64,000 bases of DNA from Micromonospora inositola (GTDB lineage Bacteria > Actinomycetota > Actinomycetes > Mycobacteriales > Micromonosporaceae), in contig NZ_LT607754.1 in assembly GCF_900090285.1 (NCBI RefSeq), positions 5,172,001 to 5,236,000 on the forward strand, written 5' to 3'. Positions 43,642-52,613 of the stretch are shown one piece after another. The stretch's first letter is position 1. Each line of letters starts with the position of its first letter. Position numbers and translations under genes: made by a program. Under the pieces are notes generated by a model. The model ran no database searches, had not been told where the DNA came from, and worked only from the letters and a program-made list of their open reading frames with translations.

Positions 43642-44556
43642 ATGACGGAGATGAAGAACCAGAGTGTGATCGTGGCCGGAGCCAGTGGTGTTTTCGGCCG
43701 GCACATCCGCGAGGCGCTGACCGACGCCGGGCACACCGTGCTAGGCGTGGGCCGCGGCGAGGGCAACGAGATCCGCGCCGACCTGCTCGACCGCGACGGA
43801 CTGCTGCGGGCGTTCGAGGGGATCAAGGCCGACGTCGTGGTGCACGCCGCGACCGCGTTGCGCAAGCCGCCGATGACGCACAAGGGCATGTTCGGCACCG
43901 ACGACCTGCGGGTCACCGGGACCGCAAACCTGATCGAGGCGGCCAAACTTGCGGGCGTACGCCGCTTCATCGGCGAGAACGTCGCCGTCGGCTACGGCTA
44001 CCGCGACTTCGGCGACCGCGTTCTGACCGAGGCCGACGAGTTCGGGGCGTCCGTGACGGACCCGAACATCAACCGGCACCTGGAGGGCATGCGGGAGAAG
44101 GAGCGCTTGCCCCGGGAGTCGGGGCTGGAGGCGATCTCACTGCGATTCGGCTTCTTCTACGGGCCGGGGGGCACCGAGACGATGGTGCACATGCTGCGGA
44201 AGCGACAACTGCCGGCGTTCAACGACCACGGCCACATCTCGCCGTGGACGCACCTGGCCGACGCGGCCGCCGCCGTCGTCGCGGCGATCGATCGCGGCCG
44301 GCCCGGTGAGGCGTACAACGTCGTCGATGACCACATGGGCTTCGGGGAGATGATCCGGGCGATCGCCGAGACCTTCGGCACACCCAAGCCGTTCACCGTG
44401 CCCACGTGGATGATGGCGGTCGCGCCCTACATGCACCTGATGCTCGGCGTCACCATGCGGGTCTCGAGCGAGAAGGCCCGCCGCGAGCTCGGGTGGCAGC
44501 CCGCGTACGCGACGGTGCTGGACGGGCTGCGGGCGCAGGCGCTCGGTCACGTCTAG
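43642..44556 (+). CDS. NAD(P)-dependent epimerase/dehydratase family protein
   Basis: A 304-residue extended SDR. Rossmann loop VIVAGASGVFGRHIREAL; the active-site region holds DVVVHAATALRKPP and RFGFFYGPGG, but the usual YxxxK is not clear (a lysine in MREKERLPRE occupies the approximate place). The ATG at 43642 is one of three close starts. It is 10 bp before the SigJ-like gene and co-transcribed with it. Confidence 0.85.
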   Translation: MTEMKNQSVIVAGASGVFGRHIREALTDAGHTVLGVGRGEGNEIRADLLDRDGLLRAFEGIKADVVVHAATALRKPPMTHKGMFGTDDLRVTGTANLIEAAKLAGVRRFIGENVAVGYGYRDFGDRVLTEADEFGASVTDPNINRHLEGMREKERLPRESGLEAISLRFGFFYGPGGTETMVHMLRKRQLPAFNDHGHISPWTHLADAAAAVVAAIDRGRPGEAYNVVDDHMGFGEMIRAIAETFGTPKPFTVPTWMMAVAPYMHLMLGVTMRVSSEKARRELGWQPAYATVLDGLRAQALGHV

Positions 44557-44565
44557 CCTGTTCCC

Positions 44566-45426
44566 ATGATCGATAGCCAGGTCTTCGCTCAGCATCGGCG
44601 GCTGCTCTTCGACGTCGCGTACCGGATGACGGGGAGCGTCGCCGATGCCGAGGACATCCTGCAGGAGGCCTGGCTGCGGTGCCGCGACGTCGACGGCGGC
44701 CAGCTCGCGAACCCCCGGGCGTACCTGGTCAAGACCGTCACCAACCTCTCGCTCAACCAACTCACCTCGGCCCGCGCCCGCCGCGAGACGTATGTCGGGC
44801 CGTGGCTGCCCGAGCCGGTGCTCACCGCGCCCGACGCGGGCCAGGAGGCCGAGATGGCCGAGTCGATCTCGATGGCGATGCTCGTCGTCCTGGAGACGCT
44901 CACCCCCGCCGAACGCGCGATCTTCCTGCTCCACGACGTTTTCGGCTACAACCACGCCGAGGTCGCATCCATTCTGGACAGGTCCGAGGTCGCGGTGCGG
45001 CAGACCGCGGTCCGGGCGCGGGCGCACGTCGCGGCCCGCCGGCCTCGCTTCGACGTCGACCAAGGCGTACGCCGAGAAGCAGTGGACCGGTTCCGCAAGG
45101 CCTGTGCCGGAGGCGACCTGAACGCGATGATGGAACTCCTGGCGCCCGAGGTGATCTGCTGGTCGGACGGCGGTGGCAAGGTGACCGCGGCCCGCCGGCC
45201 GCTGGAAGGCGCCGACAACGTCGCCCGCTGGCTGCTCGGGGTCTTCGCCAAGCCGGAGACGCAGAACACACGGCTCGTGATCACCGAGATCAACGGCGGG
45301 CCGGGCATCCTCGGCCTGGCCGACGGGCAACCGGCCGGGGCGATCTGCCTCGACTTCGACGGCGAGCGGATCACCGGCGTACGCATGCAGGGCAACCCGG
45401 ACAAGCTCCGAGGCCTCACCCGCTGA
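44566..45426 (+). CDS. ECF RNA polymerase sigma factor, SigJ-like with SnoaL domain
   Basis: A 286-residue ECF41/SigJ-type sigma factor. Region 2: RRLLFDVAYRMTGSVADAED, QEAWLRC; region 4: TPAERAIFLLHDVFGYNHAE and SEVAVRQTAVRARAHVAARR. Residues 175-285 form a SnoaL-like domain (FRKACAGGDLNAMMELLAPE). In ECF41 systems an oxidoreductase or carboxymuconolactone decarboxylase gene lies next door and is a target; here the epimerase fits that role. Confidence 0.9.
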   Translation: MIDSQVFAQHRRLLFDVAYRMTGSVADAEDILQEAWLRCRDVDGGQLANPRAYLVKTVTNLSLNQLTSARARRETYVGPWLPEPVLTAPDAGQEAEMAESISMAMLVVLETLTPAERAIFLLHDVFGYNHAEVASILDRSEVAVRQTAVRARAHVAARRPRFDVDQGVRREAVDRFRKACAGGDLNAMMELLAPEVICWSDGGGKVTAARRPLEGADNVARWLLGVFAKPETQNTRLVITEINGGPGILGLADGQPAGAICLDFDGERITGVRMQGNPDKLRGLTR

Positions 45427-45471
45427 TCCCACCCCCCCCCCGTCGATCATGAACCTAAGATGATCCTCAAC

Positions 45472-45495
45472 GGAACAGTTCCGGATCACCGTTCC
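45472..45495. promoter_or_regulatory. GGAAC/GTTCC repeat resembling the TetR operators
   Basis: GGAACAGTTCC (45472-45482) followed by GGATCACCGTTCC. The half-sites equal those of the operators at 40949 and 40974 but with different spacing. No gene starts directly here. A run of ten C lies just upstream (about 45432-45441). Confidence 0.3.
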
Positions 45496-45587
45496 ATTCA
45501 GCCAGCCACATCAACGAGTACGCCGACAAGCGGTAAGTTGAACAGCCAGCGACCTGGTCGGCCACCGCAAACACGGCCACGTCGCCC

Positions 45588-45625
45588 TCAACGCACGGAT
45601 TTGCCGAGATGAGCGCGCTGCTGCC
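45588..45625 (+). repeat. Cassette-array site 8, single core
   Basis: Core GGATTTGCCG at 45597, then AGATGAGCGCGCTGC, which is shared with the site at 48816 (GATGAGCGCGCTGC). Confidence 0.75.
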
Positions 45626-45673
45626 GCGCGAGCGACTGCCCGCCGGAGGAAGCATTCGACTCTGTAACAGGAA

Positions 45674-46261
45674 CTACCAAATGTAGGGGATAAGCCGAGC
45701 GCGGCTTGCTGCGAACTCACGGTAGCGGTTGCCCAGTGCGGCGGTCAGGGCGCGTTCCTCGAAGCGCAGACGGTGGATCAGAGCGGTCAGTACCAGGAAG
45801 ACCGCGCCAACGGCGCTGAGCCAATTCCCCACCATCAAGCCCGCGCCGGCGAAAGCGAGGACCAGGCCGGTGTAGCTCGGGTGGCGCAGGATGCGATAGG
45901 GGCCGCGTTCCACGACGGGCTGGTCTTCGCTGGTCTTGACCACGACGGTGAAGTACTTCCCCAGGCTCACGAATGACCACCAGCGCAGCAGCAGTCCCAG
46001 CCATCCAAGCACCACCCCAAGCGCGAACAAGAACACGCCACCGCCGATGACCGCGCTTGGGGCGACAGCCCGGCCGAGGGGCAACATCAAGATCCCGGCG
46101 AAGAACATCACCCTGAACAATGCCTCTGCCCGCACATCGACGCGCGTCGCGCCGCGACGTGACCGGAACGCCTGCACGAGTTCGCCTGCCAAGAAAGCGC
46201 CGACACTGACGAGAAAGACGGTGCGCGCCGGGTTCGACAGCTCCTCGTACGGCACTGGCAT
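45674..46261 (-). CDS. Isoprenylcysteine/phospholipid methyltransferase family protein
   Basis: A 195-residue polytopic protein with four hydrophobic segments and the ICMT/PEMT C-terminal signature: GPYRILRHPSYTGLVLAFAG, then LRFEERALTAALGNRYREFA. Members methylate prenylcysteine, lipids or other substrates with SAM. The ATG at 46261 fits the family start; 46291 is an alternative. Confidence 0.85.
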   Translation of the reverse strand: MPVPYEELSNPARTVFLVSVGAFLAGELVQAFRSRRGATRVDVRAEALFRVMFFAGILMLPLGRAVAPSAVIGGGVFLFALGVVLGWLGLLLRWWSFVSLGKYFTVVVKTSEDQPVVERGPYRILRHPSYTGLVLAFAGAGLMVGNWLSAVGAVFLVLTALIHRLRFEERALTAALGNRYREFAASRARLIPYIW

Positions 46262-46412
46262 AGAGCCAGTGTCGTCGAGACACGTCACCATGTACAACCG
46301 CGCTGTGCCCTCTTCTGCCGCGTTCAGGGCGTTGATCCACCCCGTCACGCACGAAGGGACGGCCAGCTGCGAGGCCCCCGGCGCTAGCGCAGGCCTGCTA
46401 CCGTCGCCGGTC

Positions 46413-47306
46413 ATGAGCGACCCGTCGTTGGACCGCCAGTTGCGCCCCGACGTACGGCCGCAGCCAGCCGCGCCCGTGACTGACCAGACGGTCGCCGACA
46501 TGCATAACGCCGTAATGGGCGGGCGTAGGACCTGGCGGGCCAAGGTAGGGAAAGTCGGCGGCGGCACCGCAGTCGTCGGCGGTGCGACCCTCAAGGTGCT
46601 CGGCAAGATTGTGTTGATCGGCAAGTTCGGGCTGTTCACGCTTCTGAAGCTCAAGACGTTCCTTAGCATGCTGATCTCGATCGCCGCCTACGCGACCTTC
46701 TGGGGCTGGAAGTTCGCCGTCGGGTTCGTCCTGCTGATGTTCGTGCACGAGCTCGGGCACGTCTTTGCGCTCCGGCTACAGGGGATCAAGGCAAGCGCGC
46801 CGATGTTCATCCCCTTCATCGGGGCGTTCGTCAACATCGAGGGCGAACAGCGGTCCGTCTCGCAGGAGGCTGTCTCCGCGCTGGCCGGACCGTTCGCGGG
46901 CCTGCTCGGTGCGGGTGCCGTGCTCGGCGTCGCCGAGTCGATGAACTCGGACTTCCTGCGGGCGCTGGCCTACACCGCCTTCTTCCTCAACCTCTTCAAC
47001 CTCTTCCCCGTGCTGCCGCTGGACGGCGGACGGGTCGCGGGTGCGCTGCACCCGGTGGTCTGGCTAGGCGGTATGGCTGCCGCGGTTGGGCTGATCATCT
47101 GGCACCCGTCGCCCGTCTTCTTCTTCATCCTGATCCTCGGGGGCGTGGAGACGTGGCACCGTTGGCGCGAGCGCAGATCGGGACGGGCCAACGAGTACCT
47201 CAGCATCGAGACGTCGGTCCGCTGGCAGATCGCCGCAGCCTACGTCTTCACCATCGCCGTGTGCCTGATCGGCATGGACGCCGCCTACATCCCGCGGCCG
47301 TTCTAG
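46413..47306 (+). CDS. Site-2 protease (M50) family membrane protein
   Basis: A 297-residue intramembrane metalloprotease. The zinc-binding HExxH is in LMFVHELGHVFALRLQG and the third ligand in NLFPVLPLDGGRVAGAL. Five to six hydrophobic segments are seen. There is a basic N-terminal tail and no PDZ domain. It is divergent from the methyltransferase gene. Confidence 0.88.
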   Translation: MSDPSLDRQLRPDVRPQPAAPVTDQTVADMHNAVMGGRRTWRAKVGKVGGGTAVVGGATLKVLGKIVLIGKFGLFTLLKLKTFLSMLISIAAYATFWGWKFAVGFVLLMFVHELGHVFALRLQGIKASAPMFIPFIGAFVNIEGEQRSVSQEAVSALAGPFAGLLGAGAVLGVAESMNSDFLRALAYTAFFLNLFNLFPVLPLDGGRVAGALHPVVWLGGMAAAVGLIIWHPSPVFFFILILGGVETWHRWRERRSGRANEYLSIETSVRWQIAAAYVFTIAVCLIGMDAAYIPRPF

Positions 47307-47589
47307 CCGCACCGGCCAACATCAGCAGCCCTCGCCCTGGTCAGCGTCGTCTTCACCTTGCTGAACGGCCGCATGTCGGCGATGAAGCAGGCGACACCGC
47401 CGTCGTGGTGGCGGCCGTTCCAGACCGGGTACGCCCTCGCCCTCAACCGCTGGACCGGACCACCATCGCCCCGTCTTCGACGACGATGACGCGCGGCGTG
47501 ATTAGGTCGCCCCCGTCCTCCCACACCTGTGCCAGCCATGGCTCGCCACCCGGCAGTGAACGGATGGCTGACCCGCGTCGGGCGGCCCT

Positions 47590-47690
47590 CGATGCGCGGA
47601 TCTGCCGCGATCCGAGCGCTACGGGGCGTCACGCCGAGCTGGCCTGGTTGCCGTCCGGACGTGCCGATGGCAGCGCGTTGGCTCGGTCCT
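47590..47690 (+). repeat. Cassette-array site 9, A-B pair
   Basis: A core GGATCTGCCG at 47598 in a hairpin (GCGCGGAT/ATCCGAGCGC); B core GGACGTGCCG at 47657, 59 bp apart. The middle GCGTCACGCCGAGCTGGCCT is identical in the site at 58394. The preceding stretch 47307-47589 holds no supported gene. Confidence 0.85.
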
Positions 47691-47718
47691 GCATGTCGTC
47701 TCAGCGTTAGAGGTTGTC

Positions 47719-47823
47719 TCACGTGGCAAGTTTCGCGAGCTTCTTGTAGCAGGTCAGGGCGGCGGCCATGGCCAGGCCTCGGCTCTGCCAGTCGTTGCGG
47801 ACCACGTACGGGATCTTGAGACC
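47719..47823 (-). pseudogene. Transposase C-terminal remnant
   Basis: The frame reads LKIPYVVRNDWQSRGLAMAA, then ALTCYKKLAKLAT and a stop, the typical end of IS5/IS4-like transposases. Only about 34 codons remain, overlapping the DinB leader on the other strand. Confidence 0.55.
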
Positions 47824-47852
47824 ACGAGCAGCCCATGGCAGGCTCATGCCGC

Positions 47853-48437
47853 ATGATCGACGAATTCGCGAAAGACAACCTGCACGGGAGACTGCGGCGG
47901 GACCGCAAGGCGCTGCTCTGGAAACTCGACGGCTTGTCCGAATACGACGCCCGCCGACCTTTGACGGCGACCGGGACCAACCTCCTCGGCCTGGTCAAAC
48001 ACGTGGCCACCGTCGAGGCCAGGTACTTCGGCGAGGTCTTCGACCGCCCTTCCCCGGAACCGCTGCCCCGGTGGCAGGACTCCAACGGCAGCGATCTGTG
48101 GGCGACTGAGGACGAGACCCGCGATCAGATCATCGGGTTCTACCGGCGCACGTGGGAACACTCGGACGCGACGATCAACGAGCTTCCCCTCGACGCCCCC
48201 GGCCACGTGCCGTGGTGGCCGGAGCCTTATGCCGACACGAACCTGTTCGCCATCATGGTCCATGTCCTCGGCGAGTCCATCCGGCATGCCGGGCACGCCG
48301 ATATCCTGCGCGAGGGCCTCGACGGCCGGACCGGGTTGCGCGCCGAACACGAGAAGCAGATCGACGAGGAAGCCCGTGCAGCCTACTGCGCGAAGATCGA
48401 GCAGGCCGCCAGGTCGGCCGCACCAATCAAGGCTTAA
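47853..48437 (+). CDS. DinB-family (DUF664) protein
   Basis: A 194-residue four-helix-bundle protein of the DinB/YfiT group. Metal-ligand histidines appear in LLGLVKHVATVEARYFG and VHVLGESIRHAGHADILRE. Members are thiol- or metal-dependent transferases such as mycothiol-dependent enzymes. A start at 47835 is possible. Followed 11 bp later by the YrhB-like gene. Confidence 0.88.
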   Translation: MIDEFAKDNLHGRLRRDRKALLWKLDGLSEYDARRPLTATGTNLLGLVKHVATVEARYFGEVFDRPSPEPLPRWQDSNGSDLWATEDETRDQIIGFYRRTWEHSDATINELPLDAPGHVPWWPEPYADTNLFAIMVHVLGESIRHAGHADILREGLDGRTGLRAEHEKQIDEEARAAYCAKIEQAARSAAPIKA

Positions 48438-48448
48438 GGGACACGAGC

Positions 48449-48730
48449 ATGACCGATGAAGAGGCTCGCGAGGTCGCATTTGCCTTCCTCGCTGACCGCA
48501 TTGACAAGGTTCGCACCGGTGAATGGGTGATCATCGGTGCGTGGGAGCACGAGACCGCATGGTCCGTGGGCTACCAGTCCCGCGCCTTCATCGAGTCAGG
48601 CGACATACACGATTCGTTGGTAGGCAACGGACCTGTGGTCGTGCCCAAGTCCGGCGCGGATCCATGGCTGGCCTGGTCCGGTCGGCCGGTGGAAGAACAG
48701 ATCGCCGAGGGGCGACCCACCCTCGGCTGA
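48449..48730 (+). CDS. YrhB/immunity protein 35-like protein (93 aa)
   Basis: A compact alpha/beta protein with AREVAFAFLADRIDKV at the start and LVGNGPVVVPKSGADPWLAW toward the end, the pattern of the YrhB/Imm35 family. Some relatives protect against polymorphic toxins. No toxin gene is adjacent. The stop is only about 7 bp before the next array site. Confidence 0.7.
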   Translation: MTDEEAREVAFAFLADRIDKVRTGEWVIIGAWEHETAWSVGYQSRAFIESGDIHDSLVGNGPVVVPKSGADPWLAWSGRPVEEQIAEGRPTLG

Positions 48731-48842
48731 ACGCACTGACATGCCGCGACTCGCGCGTGCTCGCCGACCGAGGCGATCACGCTCGGTAGCTAGCCTCTGA
48801 GTCGAGCGGGCATCCTGAACTGTCGATGAGCGCGCTGCCGAT
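48730..48842 (+). repeat. Cassette-array site 10, A-B pair
   Basis: A core TGACATGCCG at 48737, B core TGAACTGTCG at 48816, 79 bp apart. The middle CACGCTCGGTAGCTAGCCT matches the site at 36017 with one change. Confidence 0.8.
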
Positions 48843-48859
48843 CATGTTGGCAGCTGCGG

Positions 48860-49555
48860 TCAGTGATCGGGTAGGTGCCGTAGCCCGTCGTGGGTGCCGA
48901 TCGTCGGGCGGTAGTCGGGCCGCGCGGTGTACATGTTGATCGCTCGGGCGGTGAAGGCAGGGTCGGCTCCGGTCGCGATCATTGTTCCGGGCCGGATTCC
49001 GCGTCGTACGAGCAGTTCGGGGTGGGCGAGGCCCAGTTTGACGCCGTGACGGGCGGGCCGAGCGGTGGGGGCTGCCTCCCACGGTACGAAAATTGAGCCG
49101 AGGGGTTGTCGGTCGAGTATGCCGTCGGGGCGGAGGATCATACCGAACCTTCCGAGTGCGCCGTACCACGCCAAAGGCAGCAGGAGAAGCAGCAGTGCCG
49201 CGACGGCGATCTGCAGCCGGTCGGGTCCGAGGCCGCGGTGGGCGCGCTCGGCGGCCCACACCCACGATTGCACGGTGATGACGGTCAGCATGCCGGTCGA
49301 CAGGAGAGTGCCACCGTGCGGCGGCGCGGCGAAGGCGCCTGGGTGTGGCAGGAAGGTCGCGGGCCGGCGCGCGGATGACGCGACGATGCCGGCGACGGCG
49401 AGCGACATCGTGAGAAGGGCGAGCAGCGCTGCGCAGACAACGGAGACGATCGGGATCTGCGCTTGCAGGAGCGATCCAAGGGCAACGGCGGTGCACAGCA
49501 CGCTTACGAGGAACATCCACCGATGTCCGATGATCTTGCTCAACATGAGGTGCAT
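48860..49555 (-). CDS. Hypothetical membrane protein (231 aa)
   Basis: Four hydrophobic segments in the first 140 residues (WMFLVSVLCTAVALGSLL, VSVVCAALLALLTMSLAVAG, LLSTGMLTVITVQSWVWAA, LQIAVAALLLLLLPLAW), then a soluble tail with PH-like strands (MILRPDGILDRQPLGSIFVP). It resembles in layout the 309-aa membrane protein of another cassette, but sequence relation was not shown. Confidence 0.6.
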   Translation of the reverse strand: MHLMLSKIIGHRWMFLVSVLCTAVALGSLLQAQIPIVSVVCAALLALLTMSLAVAGIVASSARRPATFLPHPGAFAAPPHGGTLLSTGMLTVITVQSWVWAAERAHRGLGPDRLQIAVAALLLLLLPLAWYGALGRFGMILRPDGILDRQPLGSIFVPWEAAPTARPARHGVKLGLAHPELLVRRGIRPGTMIATGADPAFTARAINMYTARPDYRPTIGTHDGLRHLPDH

Positions 49556-49635
49556 CGTACGGTCATCGCGCGACGTCGGCGAGCAACGAACGGCTGCGCT
49601 GATGGGCCTTACCGTGCCTGAGACCGAGCTTGCAG

Positions 49636-49712
49636 CGGTGCGCGGATCTGCCGCTGTCCGCGCGTTGGCCCCGCCCGGCGCAGTGCGCTGTCGTGCCGAC
49701 GAGCGGATGCTT
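49636..49712 (+). repeat. Cassette-array site 11, A-B pair
   Basis: A core GGATCTGCCG at 49644 in a perfect 7-bp hairpin (GCGCGGA/TCCGCGC, 10-base loop). B core TGTCGTGCCG at 49689, only 45 bp away; CGTgccgACG pairs inside B. Confidence 0.8.
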
Positions 49713-49814
49713 CGAGTTCATCCGGACCATCGAGTACGAGACCATCGGGCGGTGCCTGGCAGCCACAACGGGGCTGTCGATCACTTGGAATCTTGTCGTA
49801 CTAGTCTTCGCCGC

Positions 49815-50438
49815 ATGGCCTTGCGACCGGACGAGTTCTATGACCACGCAGTCGCCGTCGCGGACAGCGAACGCCGGCTCCCGTTGGCGCGCATGACGGG
49901 ATGGGAGATCAGCCCGTTCGAGCCGGACGGACTGCGCGTAGCGCCGTTGCGCCCGCCGGTGCTCCCGGAGCCCGCGCGGCACGGCGAGGATCCGTCGGAC
50001 TGCAACGCCTGCCGCGACCGGGACGAAGGGATCTGGTTCAACGATCACTGGCGCCTGGTCCGGATTCCGGGAGTGGGCGTCCCGCTGGTGCTCATGCTGT
50101 ATCCGCGCGATCACTACGACATGGCGGATCTACCTGACGAACTGGTCGCCGAACTGGGGCTATTGAGCACTCGCATCGTCCGCCACATGCAGGCACTGCC
50201 GCACATCTCGCGGGCCCACGTCTACCGCATCGGAGATGGTGGCGCCCACCTGCACGTCTGGTTCTTCGCTCGGCCCGAGGGGCAGGCCCAATTGTACGGG
50301 TCGTGGCTGGTCGTCTGGGACGACCTGCTACCGGAGTACCCGGCGGACGTCGCAGAAGCTGACGCTGAAATCGTGGCAGACGCGTTGGTCGCGTGCCACG
50401 GAGGCCACCGGTCGCCCACTAGCGAACCGGCCGCCTGA
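49815..50438 (+). CDS. HIT-superfamily-like protein (207 aa)
   Basis: The motif GGAHLHVWFFA has the H-x-H-x of the HIT nucleotide hydrolase/transferase triad in a changed form. Upstream are CNACRDRDEGIWFNDHWRLV and VPLVLMLYPRDHYDMADLPD, as in actinobacterial HIT-like proteins. The ATG at 49815 is the likely start; a longer open frame upstream is the array site read through. Confidence 0.75.
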   Translation: MALRPDEFYDHAVAVADSERRLPLARMTGWEISPFEPDGLRVAPLRPPVLPEPARHGEDPSDCNACRDRDEGIWFNDHWRLVRIPGVGVPLVLMLYPRDHYDMADLPDELVAELGLLSTRIVRHMQALPHISRAHVYRIGDGGAHLHVWFFARPEGQAQLYGSWLVVWDDLLPEYPADVAEADAEIVADALVACHGGHRSPTSEPAA

Positions 50439-50487
50439 CCGGCCTGATCCACGATCCGATTGTCACCGTCACGGCTGTTACCACCGC

Positions 50488-50605
50488 CGCCGTGCGGATT
50501 TGCCAAGGTCACGTATCCGGATCTGCCGCGATGCGCGCCCATGTCGCGCACCGTGAGGGCCTCCGCGACGCCCTTTGAGGATCATGTCGGACAGCAGGTG
50601 GGACG
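50488..50605 (+). repeat. Cassette-array site 12, three cores
   Basis: Cores GGATTTGCCA at 50496, GGATCTGCCG at 50519 and a weak GATCATGTCG at 50580 (61 bp after the second). It may be two sites brought together by loss of a cassette. The rest up to 50804 holds no supported gene. Confidence 0.65.
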
Positions 50606-51360
50606 CGGGGTTCAAGCATGTCCCGTGACAGGACGGCCGGCTGATACCGATCGTCATGCAGGTCCTGAGACCGGACAGCCGGCTGCCGGCGTGTGATCCG
50701 ACGACAGATCCGCGACACGTGTCCGCCAGGTCACGTGCGACAAGCGCCAAACCTAGGCGGCGAGCCAGTGGGCGGCGCACGCTACTGAGCGGTCCCCGTG
50801 GACATCAGGGGAAACAGGGACGCAGGGGGCCACAGGGCAGGATCGGTACGAGCTCCCACCAGGAGCAGCAGACCACAAGCGCCGCCAACGTGGTCACCAC
50901 AGCGATCAGCAACGGGACTCGGCCACCCCGAATCTTGCGATACAGCAACGCCGCGCCAGCGGTAAGGCCGAGCGCGGGCACAAGCGCATATGGCGTCAGC
51001 GAGACCGCGAAAACGCTGGCCATCCCTTCCGGATCATCTCGAGCAGCCACAGAAAGGAAGACAAGACCTGCCACCGACAGCCACGCCAACCCGGCCAGGA
51101 TTGCGGCAAGAACAAGGCCGGCTTGGGCCATGCGGTGGCCCTTCCACCCACCATCAATCGCCGACCGCACCCGGACTCGTCCGCGTCTGTTGGCTCCAAG
51201 AGCACTGTCCGCCCCCCCGACTTCTGCTGCGCCACGCGTTCGAGGATCCACCACAGGCACAGTGTCCGGGAAGTCGTCGCGCGGTGCCGCCGCCCTGATC
51301 CGAGGCCAGGGATGAGCCACCCCCGCTTTCATGGAGCTTCTTGATCATGGTCTGATGGCC

Positions 51361-51690
51361 ATGGGGAGGAAGTCGTCCGTGGCAGCACCGAAGAAGTACC
51401 CCGATGAGCTTCGCCAGCGCGCTGTGCGCTTGTATCGCGAGTCGGACCCGAAGCCCGTGATCCGGCGCCTGGCCGAGCAGCTCGGCGTGCATCACGAGGC
51501 GTTGCGGAACTGGATCAGGCAGGCCGAGGCCGATGCGGGTGAGCGCACCGATCGGCCCACCAGCGAGATGGCCGAGGAGAACCGGCGGCTGCGCAAGGAA
51601 GTCGCGGAGCTGCGGCGGGCGAACGAGATCCTGAAAGCGGCGAGCGCGTATTTCGCGGCGGAGCTCGACCCGACCCGGCGGCGGTCATGA
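51361..51690 (+). CDS. IS3-family transposase OrfA (HTH)
   Basis: About 109 residues. HTH_Tnp_1-type domain: YPDELRQRAVRLYRESDP, VIRRLAEQLGVHHEALRNWI; then a leucine-zipper-like coiled coil EMAEENRRLRKEVAELRRAN, EILKAASAYFAAELDP. orfB overlaps the stop (ATGA). Confidence 0.9.
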   Translation: MGRKSSVAAPKKYPDELRQRAVRLYRESDPKPVIRRLAEQLGVHHEALRNWIRQAEADAGERTDRPTSEMAEENRRLRKEVAELRRANEILKAASAYFAAELDPTRRRS

Positions 51691-52613
51691 CGTTCATTTA
51701 TGAACACCGTGACCAGTTCGCGGTCGCGCTCCTGCTACGGGTCCTCGGCATCGGCGCGTCGACGTACTACGCGTGGGTCAAGCAGGTCGAACAGCCCTGC
51801 GACCGCGACGTGGTCGACCTGGGTCTGGTCTCCAACATCCACGAGATCTGGGAGGCGTCCGGGCACACCTACGGCGCGGACCGGGTGCACCGGCAGCTAC
51901 GCCGTGACGGTATCCGCGTGGGCCGCAAGCGGGTGGAGCGGCTGATGGCGCAGCAGGGCTGGCAGGGCGCGTTCCTGCGCCGAGGCTGGCGCGGCGGGTC
52001 GACCCGGCAGGACCCGCGGGCGACGCCGGCGCCGGATCTGGTCAACCGGCAGTTCACCGCCGCCGGGCCGAACCGGCTCTGGGTCGCCGACGCCACCCGC
52101 ATCCCCTGCGGCGAAGGCGTGTTCTGGCTGGCCGCGGTCCGTGACGCCTTCTCCCGCCGGATCGTCGGATGGAAGACCTCCGACCGCTGCGACACCGACC
52201 TGATCCTCGCCGCACTCGAATACGGCATCTGGTCCCGCGACGTCCGCGACGGCCAGTTGATCCACCACAGCGACCGCGGGTCGAACTACACGTCCTTCCG
52301 CTTCGCCGAACGCTTACAGGACAACGGGATCCTGCCCTCGATGGGCTCCGTCGGCGACTCGTACGACAACGCGCTCATGGAGAACTTCTGGTCGACGCTG
52401 AAGATCGAACTCGTCTACCGCACGAGCTGGCGCACCCGCGACGAGGCCGAGAACGCGATATTCGCCTACATCGACGGCTGGTACAACACCCGCCGCATCC
52501 AGAAGGAACTGGGCTACCTCAGCCCCGACGAGTACGAAACCGCCTGGCACACCCGCCAGCACAACCCAGCTGAGCCAACCATCGCTACCCCTGCACCAGC
52601 CGGCAGCAGGTAA
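51687..52613 (+). CDS. IS3-family transposase OrfB (DDE)
   Basis: A 308-residue catalytic subunit. HTH_21 domain EIWEASGHTYGADRVHRQLR; rve core with the DDE triad in LWVADATRIP, IHHSDRGSNYTS and ALMENFWSTLKIE; tail YNTRRIQKELGYLSPDEYE. It has its own ATG, so a frameshifted OrfAB fusion is optional. Confidence 0.93.
   Translation: MTFIYEHRDQFAVALLLRVLGIGASTYYAWVKQVEQPCDRDVVDLGLVSNIHEIWEASGHTYGADRVHRQLRRDGIRVGRKRVERLMAQQGWQGAFLRRGWRGGSTRQDPRATPAPDLVNRQFTAAGPNRLWVADATRIPCGEGVFWLAAVRDAFSRRIVGWKTSDRCDTDLILAALEYGIWSRDVRDGQLIHHSDRGSNYTSFRFAERLQDNGILPSMGSVGDSYDNALMENFWSTLKIELVYRTSWRTRDEAENAIFAYIDGWYNTRRIQKELGYLSPDEYETAWHTRQHNPAEPTIATPAPAGSR

Noticed and set aside
44137..45489. A 450-codon frame antisense to epimerase and sigma factor
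   Set aside because: It is a composition artefact opposite two well-supported genes.
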